The translations under genes and the position numbers were made by a program. Of a stretch of DNA of 64,000 nucleotides, positions 9,310 through 16,416 are shown piece by piece. Positions within the stretch are counted from its first letter, which is position 1. Each line of letters opens with the position of its first letter. Origin of the DNA: Chloroflexota bacterium (lineage in GTDB: Bacteria; Chloroflexota; UBA11872); the NCBI GenBank assembly GCA_026706485.1, contig JAPOYR010000010.1, forward strand, positions 62,001 through 126,000, given 5' to 3'. The notes beneath the pieces were generated by a model. That model was not told the origin of the DNA. It ran no database searches and saw only the letters and a program-made list of their open reading frames with translations.

Positions 9310-10761
9310 ATGTCCCGCACCCAGCGACGGAGTTCACGACGCGCCGTGCTGCGCGCCTCGGTTGGTGTAGCGGCGGCGGCCCTTGCCGCGGCGTGCGGCG
9401 AAGGCGTTCCAGACTCGCAAACCACCCCCACGCCAATTGCCCCAGCCCCGGCGGAGCCGACGGCGCCGTCTGCCACCCAGGTGTCAACCCCGGCCTCACC
9501 AGAAGCTGCGACTCCGCCGGCGTCCCTCACGTCAGCCACGGACACGCCGGCGCCAACGGTGGCACGGACGACGGTGGGAGCCGCGCCGCCCACGGCCCAG
9601 GCGCAACCGGTGACAGCGGCTCCGGCAGCGATTCGCACGGCTGTGCCAACGGGCGCCACCGCGCCCGCGGCAGCTCGATCACCGACATCGCCCACAGCCT
9701 CCCCCGCGACGGCACCGCCGGTCACGGCGGCTCCCCGGCCTACGGCCGTCGCCGTCGGGCGGCCAACCGCCGCTCCGACGCCAACGCCGCGCACAACCCC
9801 AACGCCTGTTGCGACGCCAGCCCCCGAGGCAACGCCGACGCCCACACCGTCTCCGCACCGTTCGCCGTTGACCGGCCTGCCAATCTCGGCGGAGGCGCTC
9901 GACCGTCGCGTGGTCGCGGTCAAGATCGACAACGCCCCGGGGGCCCGTCCCCAGAGCGGTCTGAGCCAGGCGGACATCGTCTACGAGCACGAAACCGAAG
10001 GCTCCGTGACCCGCTACACGGCGTTTTTCCTGGATAGCGAGGTCGACCTTGTCGGACCGATTCGCAGTTCGCGATTCGTGGATCGCGACCTCGTCCAGCA
10101 ATTCGACGCGCTGTTCGCCCACGTCGGCGCCAGCCAGCCGGTGATGCAAGACCTGCGTGCTTCGGCCGCGGCCGACATGGACCAGTTCTACTTCGCCGGG
10201 GACCGCCCCTACACGCGTCTCACGAGCCGCCCGTCGCCGTTCAACGTGTACGCGAGCCTGGCTAGCCTGCGCGACTTCGGCGCCCGCCGCTATTCAACCC
10301 GACGCTGGATTGAAGGTCTGGAGTTCACGGAGGATCCTCAAGGTCTCGGCGCCGTGCGGTCCATCACCATTCCGCCGGGCCCGCAAACCTATTTTCAAGT
10401 GCACTACAGCTATGACCCGGCCATCGGACAGTGGCGACGCTCGCTGGCCGGTGCTCCGGACATCGACGCGGCAAACGATGCCCCCATCACCGTCGCCAAC
10501 GTGGTGATTCAGCACGTCGATATCCGGGTCACGGCCTTTATCGAGGACTCGCTCGGCAATCTCTCGCTGGCGATCCCCACCACCGGCTCGGGCCCGGTGA
10601 CCGTGTTTCGCGATGGCTTGCGAATCCAGGGCACGTGGGAACGGCCCAATGCCAAGGCCGTCACGCGTTTCAAGACCGCGCGCGGCACCCCGTTGGAGCT
10701 GCGGCCCGGCCATACCTGGGTCCACCTGCTCGACGTCGACCAGCCCGTCGACAGCGGCTGA
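9310..10761 (+). CDS. DUF3048 (YerB-type) lipoprotein
   Basis: About 483 residues from ATG 9310. The N-terminus MSRTQRRSSRRAVLRASVG has a twin-arginine-like pattern, then a hydrophobic Ala-rich segment and a lipobox-like LAAAC, so it is probably exported and lipid-anchored. A long linker of about 145 residues made of Pro, Thr and Ala follows. The C-terminal domain (from SPLTGLPIS onward) has VVAVKIDNAPGARPQSGL, ADIVYEHETEG and RYTAFF, typical of DUF3048; YerB of Bacillus is the best-known member and its role is unclear. An in-frame GTG at 9256 would put 18 extra residues before the signal, so the ATG is preferred although GGGAGGG (9288-9294) is 15 bases away. Confidence 0.8.
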   Translation: MSRTQRRSSRRAVLRASVGVAAAALAAACGEGVPDSQTTPTPIAPAPAEPTAPSATQVSTPASPEAATPPASLTSATDTPAPTVARTTVGAAPPTAQAQPVTAAPAAIRTAVPTGATAPAAARSPTSPTASPATAPPVTAAPRPTAVAVGRPTAAPTPTPRTTPTPVATPAPEATPTPTPSPHRSPLTGLPISAEALDRRVVAVKIDNAPGARPQSGLSQADIVYEHETEGSVTRYTAFFLDSEVDLVGPIRSSRFVDRDLVQQFDALFAHVGASQPVMQDLRASAAADMDQFYFAGDRPYTRLTSRPSPFNVYASLASLRDFGARRYSTRRWIEGLEFTEDPQGLGAVRSITIPPGPQTYFQVHYSYDPAIGQWRRSLAGAPDIDAANDAPITVANVVIQHVDIRVTAFIEDSLGNLSLAIPTTGSGPVTVFRDGLRIQGTWERPNAKAVTRFKTARGTPLELRPGHTWVHLLDVDQPVDSG

Positions 10762-10827
10762 TCTCAACCGCGGCGTTCTTCGCCGGTGGCGTACGCTAGC
10801 GGCGCCCATCGCAGGCCGGAGCCCGTC

Positions 10828-11829
10828 ATGACCACCGAGCGCGTTGTCCTACTTCCCGAGCCGCAGCACCAGATGCTCTTGCAGCATCGCCAAGTCGTCG
10901 AGGAGGCAGGCGGAACCATTCGGCACGCCGACCTGCACGATGCCGCGGTTCGCCGCGCCGCCCTGCCGGAGGCGACCGTCGTCGTGGTGCAGGGACACGA
11001 AATGGTTGACGAGGACTTCGCCGCCGGCGCGAGCTTGCACGCCGTGTGCTGCTGGTCGGACGGCGTGGACACGGTGGACTTGGAAGCGGCCACACGGCAC
11101 GGCGTGCCGGTTGGCAACGTTCCCGACCTCTGCATCGACGAAGTGGCCGACCACGCGCTGATGCTGCTGCTGGCCTGCTACCGCCGGCTCGGCTTTGCCT
11201 ACCGGCAGATCCACGAGCGCCTGCCGCTCTCGCGCTACGACATCTGCGACGCTGCGGAGCCGTGGCCCCGGCTGCGCGGGCTCACCCTGGGCCTGCTTGC
11301 ATTCGGCAACATCGCGCAGGCCATGGCCCTGCGGTGCCAGGTGCTGGGCATGTCGGTCATCGCGCACGATCCCTACATCGACCCCAGCGTCATGCACGAC
11401 ATGAATGTCGAGCCCGTCGAATTCGACGACCTGCTGCGCCGTTCCGACTATCTCTCGATCCACGCACCGCTCAATCCGAACACTCACCACCTGTTCGACG
11501 CTGACGCCCTGTCGAAGATGAAGTCGAGCGCGTTTCTGATCAACACCGCGCGGGGGCCGATCGTGGACGAGGCGGCGCTTGTGGCCGCGCTCCGAGCGGG
11601 AACAATTGCCGGCGCCGGGCTGGACGTGTTCGAGGTCGAGCCCGCGACCCACGACAACCCGCTGCTCTCGATGCCCAACGTCGTCACCACGCCGCATCAC
11701 GCCGGCGAGTCCGATGAGATGCACGCCTTCGGTCCCGAGGCGGCCATGAACGACGTGGCCCACGTGTTGCGGGGCAATCCGCCGCGATCCGTTCAGAACC
11801 GGGCCGTGCTTGGCGAAGGCGGCGGCTAG
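10828..11829 (+). CDS. D-2-hydroxyacid dehydrogenase family protein
   Basis: 333 residues from ATG 10828, with a GGAG-like site about 8 bases upstream. The NAD-binding domain has LGLLAFGNIAQAMA, a version of the GxGxxG loop with Ala at one glycine position. The catalytic set is present: Arg in INTARGPIVDE, Glu in VFEVEP and His in TTPHHAGES. The family reduces 2-oxo acids to D-2-hydroxy acids (3-phosphoglycerate, glyoxylate, D-lactate and similar), and the substrate cannot be read here. It lies 46 bases before an RNase J-like gene, an unexplained pairing. Confidence 0.85.
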   Translation: MTTERVVLLPEPQHQMLLQHRQVVEEAGGTIRHADLHDAAVRRAALPEATVVVVQGHEMVDEDFAAGASLHAVCCWSDGVDTVDLEAATRHGVPVGNVPDLCIDEVADHALMLLLACYRRLGFAYRQIHERLPLSRYDICDAAEPWPRLRGLTLGLLAFGNIAQAMALRCQVLGMSVIAHDPYIDPSVMHDMNVEPVEFDDLLRRSDYLSIHAPLNPNTHHLFDADALSKMKSSAFLINTARGPIVDEAALVAALRAGTIAGAGLDVFEVEPATHDNPLLSMPNVVTTPHHAGESDEMHAFGPEAAMNDVAHVLRGNPPRSVQNRAVLGEGGG

Positions 11830-11875
11830 CTTCGCGCCATGTGTGGCGCGCGCGTCGGGCGCAAGGCATAGCCCC

Positions 11876-13459
11876 ATGTCCGTACGGGTCACCGGCTGGG
11901 GCGGCATCGGCGAGATCGGCGGCAACAAGCTGCTGCTGGAGGACGACGACTGGCAGGTGCTGCTCGACTTTGGCAAGTCGTTCGGCGCCCACGCGCGCTA
12001 CTTCGAGGAGTTCCTCACCCCGCGCACCACGACCGGCGCGTTCGACTTCCTGCGAACAGGGTTGCTTCCGCCGCTCGAGGGCTTGTATCGGCCGGATCTC
12101 GAGCTGCTGCCGGAGGTCAGGACCTTCTGGACCCGCGCAAGGAAACAGGCCGGCTACCGGAATGACGTGCGACCGCGCGCGGTGCTGCTGTCGCACGCGC
12201 ACCAGGACCATCACGGGCACCTGTCGTTTCTGAATACCGACATACCCATCGTCAGCAGTTCGACCACCGCGCTGATCGTCAAAGGGATGCAGGACTGCGG
12301 CCAGCCCGGCCTGGAAAACGAAACCGTCATCGTCCGACCCCGAATCCCCGACGGCACGGTGCTCAAGACCGAGCAGGCGTCCGGCGACCAGCGATCCTGG
12401 TCCCTGGTCGATGGGGACGCCTGGACTGACGCGGCCGAAAGCTTCTGGATGACGCCCCACTTCAACAAGCAGACGGCAGGTTGGACGCTGCGCGGCACGG
12501 CGCCGTTCAGCGGAGCAATCGACGGTCATCGCGTCCGCGCCTTTCCGGTGGACCATTCGATACCCGGCGGGAATGGATTCGCCATTGAGACGTCGGTCGG
12601 CTGGATCGCGTATTCGGGTGACATTCGCATGCACGGTCACGGCGGCGATCTCACCCGGCAGTTCGCCCGCGAACTGCGAGATCTCGACCTGGCGCTGCTG
12701 ATCTGTGAGGGAACCCAAGCCTCGTCCGAAGGTCCCGCGGCCACCGAAGAAGGGGTTCGACAAAGCGTGCATGAGGCTGTCGGCAAAGCTGAAGGGCTGG
12801 TGGTGGGCGATTTCAGCCCGCGCAACTTCGAGCGGCTCGACACGTTTCTCGATGCGGCGCGACACGCCGGACGGCAGCTCGTGGTGCTGGAGAAGGACGC
12901 GTTTCTGCTGCACGCGCTCGCCACCGCCGATCCCACAACGCCGCTGCCTGATCCCGCGCGGGGCCCCCTGGTCTATCGCGAGCGGCGCGAGAGTCGCAGG
13001 GCCTGGGGGCAGCTGGTGGCCGAGACCTACGGCAACGCCATGGTCGATCCAGACGAAATCGCCCGCTCGCCCGGCGAGTTCGTCTTGGCGTTGAGCTTCT
13101 ACGACGTGCTGCGGCTGCTAGACGTCGATGCCGGCGGCGGCACCTGGATCTACTCCACCAGCGAGCCGTACAACGAGGAGCAGGTCATGGACATCAACCG
13201 GCTGCGGCAGTGGGTGGACCTGTTGCAGATGGAGATGCTGGGCCGACTCGGCGACGATCCCAGCCAGGAGCGCTTTCACGCCTCGGGGCATGCCTCGGGA
13301 CCCGACCTGCTCGAGTTCATCGAAATCGCCCAGCCGCGCCGCTTGATGCCGATCCACCTGGAATCGGCGGGCTTGGACTTCTACCGCAAGCACGTGCCGG
13401 CCCTGGGAATCGAGCTTGCCGAACCGGTGTGGGGGCAGGCGGTTGAGGTTCCGCCCTAG
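11876..13459 (+). CDS. metallo-beta-lactamase/beta-CASP hydrolase, RNase J-like
   Basis: 527 residues. The start GGIGEIGGNKLLL resembles the first strand of RNase J. The metal-binding motif H107-A-H109-Q-D111-H112 is intact, and later metal or active-site elements appear in PVDHSIPGGNG, YSGDIRMHG, HASGHASGPDLLEF and LMPIHLE. These match the order of motifs in beta-CASP nucleases, which cut or degrade RNA using two zinc ions. It departs from standard RNase J in its long insertions (for example 40-100) and in the lack of the usual separate C-terminal domain. The upstream in-frame start at 11810 would overlap the preceding gene, so ATG 11876 is used. An RNA substrate is inferred. Confidence 0.75.
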   Translation: MSVRVTGWGGIGEIGGNKLLLEDDDWQVLLDFGKSFGAHARYFEEFLTPRTTTGAFDFLRTGLLPPLEGLYRPDLELLPEVRTFWTRARKQAGYRNDVRPRAVLLSHAHQDHHGHLSFLNTDIPIVSSSTTALIVKGMQDCGQPGLENETVIVRPRIPDGTVLKTEQASGDQRSWSLVDGDAWTDAAESFWMTPHFNKQTAGWTLRGTAPFSGAIDGHRVRAFPVDHSIPGGNGFAIETSVGWIAYSGDIRMHGHGGDLTRQFARELRDLDLALLICEGTQASSEGPAATEEGVRQSVHEAVGKAEGLVVGDFSPRNFERLDTFLDAARHAGRQLVVLEKDAFLLHALATADPTTPLPDPARGPLVYRERRESRRAWGQLVAETYGNAMVDPDEIARSPGEFVLALSFYDVLRLLDVDAGGGTWIYSTSEPYNEEQVMDINRLRQWVDLLQMEMLGRLGDDPSQERFHASGHASGPDLLEFIEIAQPRRLMPIHLESAGLDFYRKHVPALGIELAEPVWGQAVEVPP

Positions 13460-13588
13460 CGACTTCGGCGCCCGAAACAGGCGAGGCGTCGAAGCCTGCC
13501 CCGCCGACACTGCCCGCACGCGTCACCGAGCGCGAGACGATTGCAGGCTGGCCCGAGGTCAGGTCCGGAAACCCGCACTCCGTACAGA

Positions 13589-13981
13589 TTAGAGGCAGGC
13601 CTCGGCCCAGCGAACTACCGCTTCTGCAATTCCCAGCGCTTCCACATACTCCTGATCAGAAACAGGCTGGGCGATGCTGGGATACCGGGTAGCCGTTGCG
13701 AATGGGTTCAGCTTCTCGGCTTGCCGGATCGCTTCCGGCACATCTTCGCCGGCATCCTCGAGCAAGGTCAGCAAGAGACTGATGTCATGCACGTAGGGAA
13801 AATCGACGCCCCGCGCGAGTAACAGGGCTTTTACTGCTTTCTCCGCCGCCTGCTGGGCATCGAAGCACAGATCTTCGAGGTAGATGCCCGATGCACTATT
13901 CGCGGCTTTGGAGAGATTGCTTCGGGCGCGGTTCAGCCATTCCCGAGGATCGTCGGGCGGGTAACGCCTACGCGGCTTCAT
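13589..13981 (-). CDS. HEPN-domain protein (likely toxin of a HEPN/MNT pair)
   Basis: 130 residues, all-helical, matching the HEPN family: WLNRARSNLSKA in the first helix, then CFDAQQAAEKAVKALLLARG, the conserved VHDI segment and a final ATRYP. Such proteins pair with minimal nucleotidyltransferases. In studied pairs the HEPN protein is an RNase toxin that the partner silences by attaching nucleotides. The usual RNase motif R-x4-6-H is not clear here: the nearest pattern is R57-x7-H65. It is encoded downstream of the nucleotidyltransferase gene with a 14-base overlap, so the two are co-translated. Confidence 0.8.
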   Translation of the reverse strand: MKPRRRYPPDDPREWLNRARSNLSKAANSASGIYLEDLCFDAQQAAEKAVKALLLARGVDFPYVHDISLLLTLLEDAGEDVPEAIRQAEKLNPFATATRYPSIAQPVSDQEYVEALGIAEAVVRWAEACL

Positions 13982-14294
13982 AGACCACGGTGCCCTCCCG
14001 TAGGGCAGGCTTGATTATCAGCGCATGGCTGTCCTTGTAGCGCTCGACATGCGCCGGCGCGACGACTGTCGCATCAACGGCAACCCGAACTCCGCGCAGG
14101 TTTCGGTAGATGCGCGCAGCGAGGTCGCGCTCGTCATCGGCATCCTTGACCACCAGCAAATCCACATCGCTGTTGCGCCCCATCTCACCGCGGGCCGCCG
14201 AACCAAACAGAATGACCTTCTCAGGCCGAGCAACCTCGACCACACGCCGCACGATGTCGTCGAGGGTGTCGTGGTCAAGCCTCTGATTGTTCAT
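13968..14294 (-). CDS. minimal nucleotidyltransferase (MNT), likely antitoxin of the HEPN partner
   Basis: 108 residues from ATG 14294. It shows the polymerase-beta-like nucleotidyltransferase signature: G31-S32-AARG, the metal-binding D43 and D45 in SDVDLLV, and a third acidic residue D74 in VDATVV. The catalytic set looks complete, so it should transfer a nucleotide to a target, most likely the HEPN protein encoded immediately downstream with overlap. A GTG/TTG-type extension to 14333 exists but would add residues before the normal family start. Toxin-antitoxin function is inferred from the pair and from studied MntA/HepT systems. Confidence 0.8.
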   Translation of the reverse strand: MNNQRLDHDTLDDIVRRVVEVARPEKVILFGSAARGEMGRNSDVDLLVVKDADDERDLAARIYRNLRGVRVAVDATVVAPAHVERYKDSHALIIKPALREGTVVYEAA

Positions 14295-14513
14295 GCGAAT
14301 CTCGCTAAGGCTCAGGCCGACACAACTCCGCAAACATCATACGGGCGGCAGACCGGTTGAGTGCTTGGGCCCGAGTCGCCGCATGTCGCCCTCGTTGATC
14401 GGCCACCTATCGCTGGGGTGATCGCGGTCCGAGCCGAAGCGAAACGTATTGACGCGGCCAAGACCACCGGCGACCATCAAGCACGCTAGTCGCCCTTCTC
14501 AGGCTTGGCATCG

Positions 14514-15563
14514 ATGGCTCGCAGGATCGTCGACCTCACCCAGCCACTGGCTCCCGACGGAGCCGCTGGGTCATTCAGCGTCCGCGAATACGAGCGGCCG
14601 CGCAGCGGCCACGGCGTGTTTCATCGGGTTGACATGGAAACCACGGTCGGCACGCACGTCGTCACGTCGCGGCGCTATCTGGCGTCGGGCTATTCGCTGT
14701 CCGAGGCCCCGATTGACCGATTCTTCGGCGAGGGCGTGGTGGTGCGGCTGGCGGCGTCGAACGGCGCGACCGAGATCACCCAGATGGACTTGGACGAAGC
14801 GGCGGGAGATCGCCTGCGCCGCGACGACATTGCCGTCCTGGCGCTGCCGCCCGAGGCCTCGGGCGGCGCCCGGCTCTCGGTGTTTGCCTCGCAATGGCTC
14901 TGGGACAAGGGCGTCAAAATGCTGGTGCTCGATGAGCGCATTGCCATCGGCTCGTCCCCGTCGTGGAACGAAGAGCGCACCGTGCTCACGTCGCTATTCG
15001 CCAATGAGATTCCGGTCGTGCGCGGCGCCACGAACACCGATCAGCTCAGCGACGAACGCTTCGCGGTGATGGCGCTGCCCATGCGTATTGAGGGCGTCGA
15101 AGCCTGGCCGGTTCGCGTGGTTGCCCTCGATCCGGGCGAGCCGCCGAGCGATGAGCCTCCTCCGGCTCAAGCCGTCACTGACGAAGCGGCCACAGCCGCA
15201 CCCGACGCCGAGGCTTCCGAAGCGGACACGCAGGATGTATCCGGAACGGCGGCGGCAGCTGCACCCGACGCCGAAGTCTCCGAAGGCGATGGGCCGGCCG
15301 TAGAGCCGCCAGCCGCCGCGGCGGAGCCGACGGCCGCAGCAACAGGCGACGCCGAGCCAGAGCAGGATGCGCCGACTGCCGAGAAGCGAACGGCCGAAGC
15401 CCCCGACGCCGAGCCCGCGACGACGGAGGCGTCGGCCTCGGATGCCGAAGGCGATGCCGCCGGCGCCGACGATGCCGAAGAAGCGGCGCCCGAAGTGGCC
15501 GATGCCAAGGCCGCCGACGACGTCAGCGACGCGGAATCAGAATCGTCTCGCCAATCTGGATAG
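14514..15563 (+). CDS. cyclase-fold (kynurenine formamidase-like) protein with long acidic tail
   Basis: 349 residues from ATG 14514. Residues 1-207 follow the cyclase/kynurenine formamidase family: MARRIVDLTQPL at the start, a VGTHVVTSRRYL segment, LFANEIPVVRGATNTDQL, and PVRVVAL at the domain end. The metal-binding pattern HxGTHxDxPxH is broken: only His48 remains, with T44, V50, S52 and R54 at the other key positions. Residues 208-349 are a disordered-looking tail of Ala, Asp, Glu, Pro and Thr. The last 13 or so codons overlap the convergent LysM gene. It may be a binding or scaffold protein rather than an enzyme. Confidence 0.7.
   Translation: MARRIVDLTQPLAPDGAAGSFSVREYERPRSGHGVFHRVDMETTVGTHVVTSRRYLASGYSLSEAPIDRFFGEGVVVRLAASNGATEITQMDLDEAAGDRLRRDDIAVLALPPEASGGARLSVFASQWLWDKGVKMLVLDERIAIGSSPSWNEERTVLTSLFANEIPVVRGATNTDQLSDERFAVMALPMRIEGVEAWPVRVVALDPGEPPSDEPPPAQAVTDEAATAAPDAEASEADTQDVSGTAAAAAPDAEVSEGDGPAVEPPAAAAEPTAAATGDAEPEQDAPTAEKRTAEAPDAEPATTEASASDAEGDAAGADDAEEAAPEVADAKAADDVSDAESESSRQSG
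15198..15287 (+). repeat. imperfect direct repeat inside the acidic-tail coding sequence
   Basis: Two 27-base copies (15198-15224 and 15261-15287), 63 bases apart, each beginning GCACCCGACGCCGA and encoding APDAE-(A/V)-SE. The 21-codon spacing keeps the frame, suggesting that the tail grew by in-frame duplication. Confidence 0.6.
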
Positions 15564-16035
15564 TCCACGGCTCGTCGATCCCGTTGACCGCGGCAATCTC
15601 TTCGAACGAAAACCCGAAGCGACTGGCGATGCCGGCCAGCGTGTCGCCGGGCTCGACGATGTACCCGATATAGCGGGCGGGTCGCTCGGTACGCACCGGC
15701 ACGACCGTGGGCGTCGGCACCGTGGTCACCCTCAGTTCGGGCAGCGGCAGGTTGATGTTGGCGGCGGGCGGAGTCACCACCGAGAGTCTGGGGCCGGACA
15801 CGGTCGGCGTGCGCGCCGGCGCCGCAGCGGTTGGCCGTAGAACGTCCGGCATCTCACCGCGAGCGCGAAGCACGTTGTCGGCCACGACGATGAACACCAC
15901 CGCTGCCACCACCAGGATCGCCGCGACGACAATGACCAGCGTGCCTGCCGCGCTTGGGCCCGGTTCTTCGGCCGGAGACGGCGCGACCGGCCGCCTGCCG
16001 TCGCCTACGTCACGATCCGTGTTGGACAGAGACAC
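15523..16035 (-). CDS. membrane-anchored LysM-domain protein
   Basis: 170 residues: a short polar N-terminus, one hydrophobic helix at about 31-53, a Pro/Thr-rich linker (about 65-120) and a single C-terminal LysM domain (about 124-170) with YIVEPGDTLAGIASRFG and IQIGETILIP. LysM binds N-acetylglucosamine-containing glycans such as peptidoglycan, so the protein probably ties the membrane to the wall. The helix-in, domain-out layout suggests type II topology. The stop lies inside the convergent cyclase-like gene, giving a 41-base antisense overlap. No catalytic domain is attached. Confidence 0.85.
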   Translation of the reverse strand: MSLSNTDRDVGDGRRPVAPSPAEEPGPSAAGTLVIVVAAILVVAAVVFIVVADNVLRARGEMPDVLRPTAAAPARTPTVSGPRLSVVTPPAANINLPLPELRVTTVPTPTVVPVRTERPARYIGYIVEPGDTLAGIASRFGFSFEEIAAVNGIDEPWTIQIGETILIPRR

Positions 16036-16111
16036 CTCGGCGGAATCTACCAGCGGGAGGCAGGCGGCGGGCTGAAGCGAGTTCCCGGCGGCATACAGCG
16101 GCCGGACAGCC

Positions 16112-16190
16112 TGGGGTGAGCGAGGGGACTTGAACCCCCAGCCTTCTGGGCCACAACCAGACGCTCTAACCTAATTGAGCTACGCCCACC
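16112..16190 (-). tRNA. tRNA-His (anticodon GTG)
   Basis: On the minus strand the sequence folds as a full cloverleaf. The acceptor stem GTGGGCG pairs with CGCTCAC (one G-U), the extra 5' G(-1) at 16190 faces the discriminator C at 16115 as in bacterial tRNA-His, and CCA is encoded (16114-16112). The anticodon stem TCTGG/CCAGA holds the loop TTGTGGC with GTG at 16154-16152. The T arm has TTCAAGT. A TATAGAAT-like -10 element lies just upstream on the minus strand, around 16205-16212. Confidence 0.95.
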
Positions 16191-16233
16191 ATGCGATGTC
16201 GAATTCTATAACGACCTTCCGGTCCCGAATCCG

Positions 16234-16262
16234 TTGGGCGCGGCATCGGTGCGATGTACAAT
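16234..16262 (+). promoter_or_regulatory. putative promoter of guaB
   Basis: TTGGGC at 16234-16239 and TACAAT at 16257-16262 with a 17-base spacer. Initiation would fall near 16269, giving a leader of about 150 bases that contains the hairpin at 16351-16375. Confidence 0.5.
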
Positions 16263-16350
16263 GCCTCAATGTTGAGTGGTCTTGTGCCGCGTTGGGATCG
16301 AGCGCACGTTTGCCCGTGCGCCTGACGCGGCTGAATGTCGCTGGTACCGC

Positions 16351-16375
16351 ACCCCGATCGGCCGTCGATCGGGGT
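16351..16375 (+). promoter_or_regulatory. perfect 10-bp hairpin in the guaB leader (possible attenuator)
   Basis: ACCCCGATCG (16351-16360) and CGATCGGGGT (16366-16375) are exact inverted repeats around a 5-base loop GCCGT, followed by GCTTT. It ends 41 bases before the guaB start. The stem is strong enough to pause or stop RNA polymerase, but the uridine run is short. It could be an attenuator or a terminator separating guaB from upstream transcription. Confidence 0.5.
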
Positions 16376-16416
16376 GCTTTGCGTTCCGGGGAGGCTCCGG
16401 ACAGGGAGGTTACGGC

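Noticed and set aside
15198-15287. CRISPR-like or mobile repeat
   Set aside because: Only two imperfect copies occur, in frame within a coding sequence, which fits duplication in a low-complexity tail.
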